Assembly: GCA_018067115.1 (NCBI GenBank)
Contig: JAGPVI010000263.1
Span: forward strand, 1-6,829
Reading direction: 5' to 3'
DNA from: Bizionia sp.
Lineage (GTDB): Bacteria; Bacteroidota; Bacteroidia; Flavobacteriales; Flavobacteriaceae
Length of the DNA stretch: 6,829 nt
Under the pieces are notes generated by a model, which was not told the origin of the DNA, did no database searches, and worked only from the letters and a program-made list of their open reading frames with translations. The number at the start of each line of letters is the position of its first letter. Positions within the stretch are counted from its first letter, which is position 1. This document shows positions 6,493 through 6,829 of this stretch, in pieces. A program made the position numbers and the translations under genes.

Positions 6493-6829
6493 TTATGGTA
6501 CTTCAATAACGTTTACAATTTTATTGATGATGTCTTCAGAAGTTATATTTTCTGCTTCGGCTTCATAAGTAAGTCCAATTCTATGACGTAACACATCGTA
6601 AACAACGGCTCTTACATCTTCTGGAATAACATAACCACGGCGTTTAATAAACGCGTAACATTTGGCTGCAGTAGCCAAGTTTATACTTCCACGAGGAGAT
6701 GCACCAAAAGAGATTAATGGTTTTAAATCGTCTAACTTATATTGTTCTGGGTAACGTGTAGCGAAAATAATATCAAGAATATACTTCTCGATTTTTTCGT
6801 CCATATACACTTCACGTACCACTTCTTGA
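6493..6829 (-). CDS. moxR: MoxR-family AAA+ ATPase, C-terminal part (5' end outside window)
   Basis: The frame is open from the right edge and ends in TAA at 6495-6493, giving 111 residues of a protein usually about 320-330 long. The fragment covers the AAA+ lid (helical) region. It includes VYMDEKIEKYILDII, then ATRYPEQY, the SPRGSINLATAAKCYAF segment that holds the sensor-2 arginine, and RRGYVIPEDVRAVVYDVLRHR followed by GLTYEAEAENI. These are standard for the MoxR proteins of Bacteroidota. Walker A, Walker B and the arginine finger lie outside the window. A GTG at 6822 could be read as a start, but coding sequence continues in frame before it (Gln-Glu), so it is an internal Val. MoxR ATPases remodel or activate partner proteins with vWA domains, and four candidates or their associates follow in this operon. 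Confidence 0.93.
   Translation of the reverse strand, partial: QEVVREVYMDEKIEKYILDIIFATRYPEQYKLDDLKPLISFGASPRGSINLATAAKCYAFIKRRGYVIPEDVRAVVYDVLRHRIGLTYEAEAENITSEDIINKIVNVIEVP

Noticed and set aside
1..6829. Possibility of a mobile defence island or a wholly new system
   Set aside because: Gene order and motifs match the known Bat operon. There are no integrase, transposase, repeats or tRNA ends, and codon use looks even across genes.

Overview
The window is a stretch of the Bat (Bacteroides aerotolerance) operon from a member of the Bacteroidota, most likely the Flavobacteriaceae. This placement is an inference. It rests on the MoxR–DUF58–BatA–BatB–BatC–BatD gene order, AT-rich DNA, signal peptides that leave a Gln near the mature N-terminus, few Shine-Dalgarno sequences, and TAA as the stop codon of all six genes whose ends are visible. 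No rRNA or other phylogenetic marker is present.

Every gene lies on the minus strand, so transcription runs from high to low coordinates. The order is: the C-terminal third of a MoxR AAA+ ATPase (6493-6829, cut by the window edge); a DUF58 protein with a von Willebrand A fold (5528-6394); a 559-residue membrane protein with a BatD/DUF4381-like front half and an extra C-terminal domain (3844-5523); BatA (2840-3844); BatB (1771-2808); BatC, a TPR protein with a very acidic linker (855-1688); and the N-terminal 261 residues of BatD (1-784, running off the left edge). Gaps are 98, 4, -1 (overlap), 31, 82 and 70 nt. No gene-free stretch exceeds 100 nt, and there are no RNA genes, mobile elements or CRISPR arrays.

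The likely joint role follows from family knowledge. A MoxR ATPase works with vWA proteins that carry metal-dependent adhesion (MIDAS) sites. Here that means soluble DUF58 and the membrane-anchored BatA and BatB, whose vWA domains face away from the short membrane ends. BatC (TPR) and BatD (beta-sandwich, membrane-anchored) act on the periplasmic side. The assembly is thought to be an envelope-spanning chaperone or stress complex. Its biochemical task is not settled in the literature I know.

The least ordinary parts are the C-terminal domain after a second membrane helix in the 559-residue protein, the roughly 70-residue Asp/Glu/Lys/Asn tract in BatC, and a weak hairpin with a T-tract between batB and batC. 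That hairpin could reduce expression of batC and batD relative to the genes upstream. This is a recognisable known operon type, and I found no clearly new system in it.
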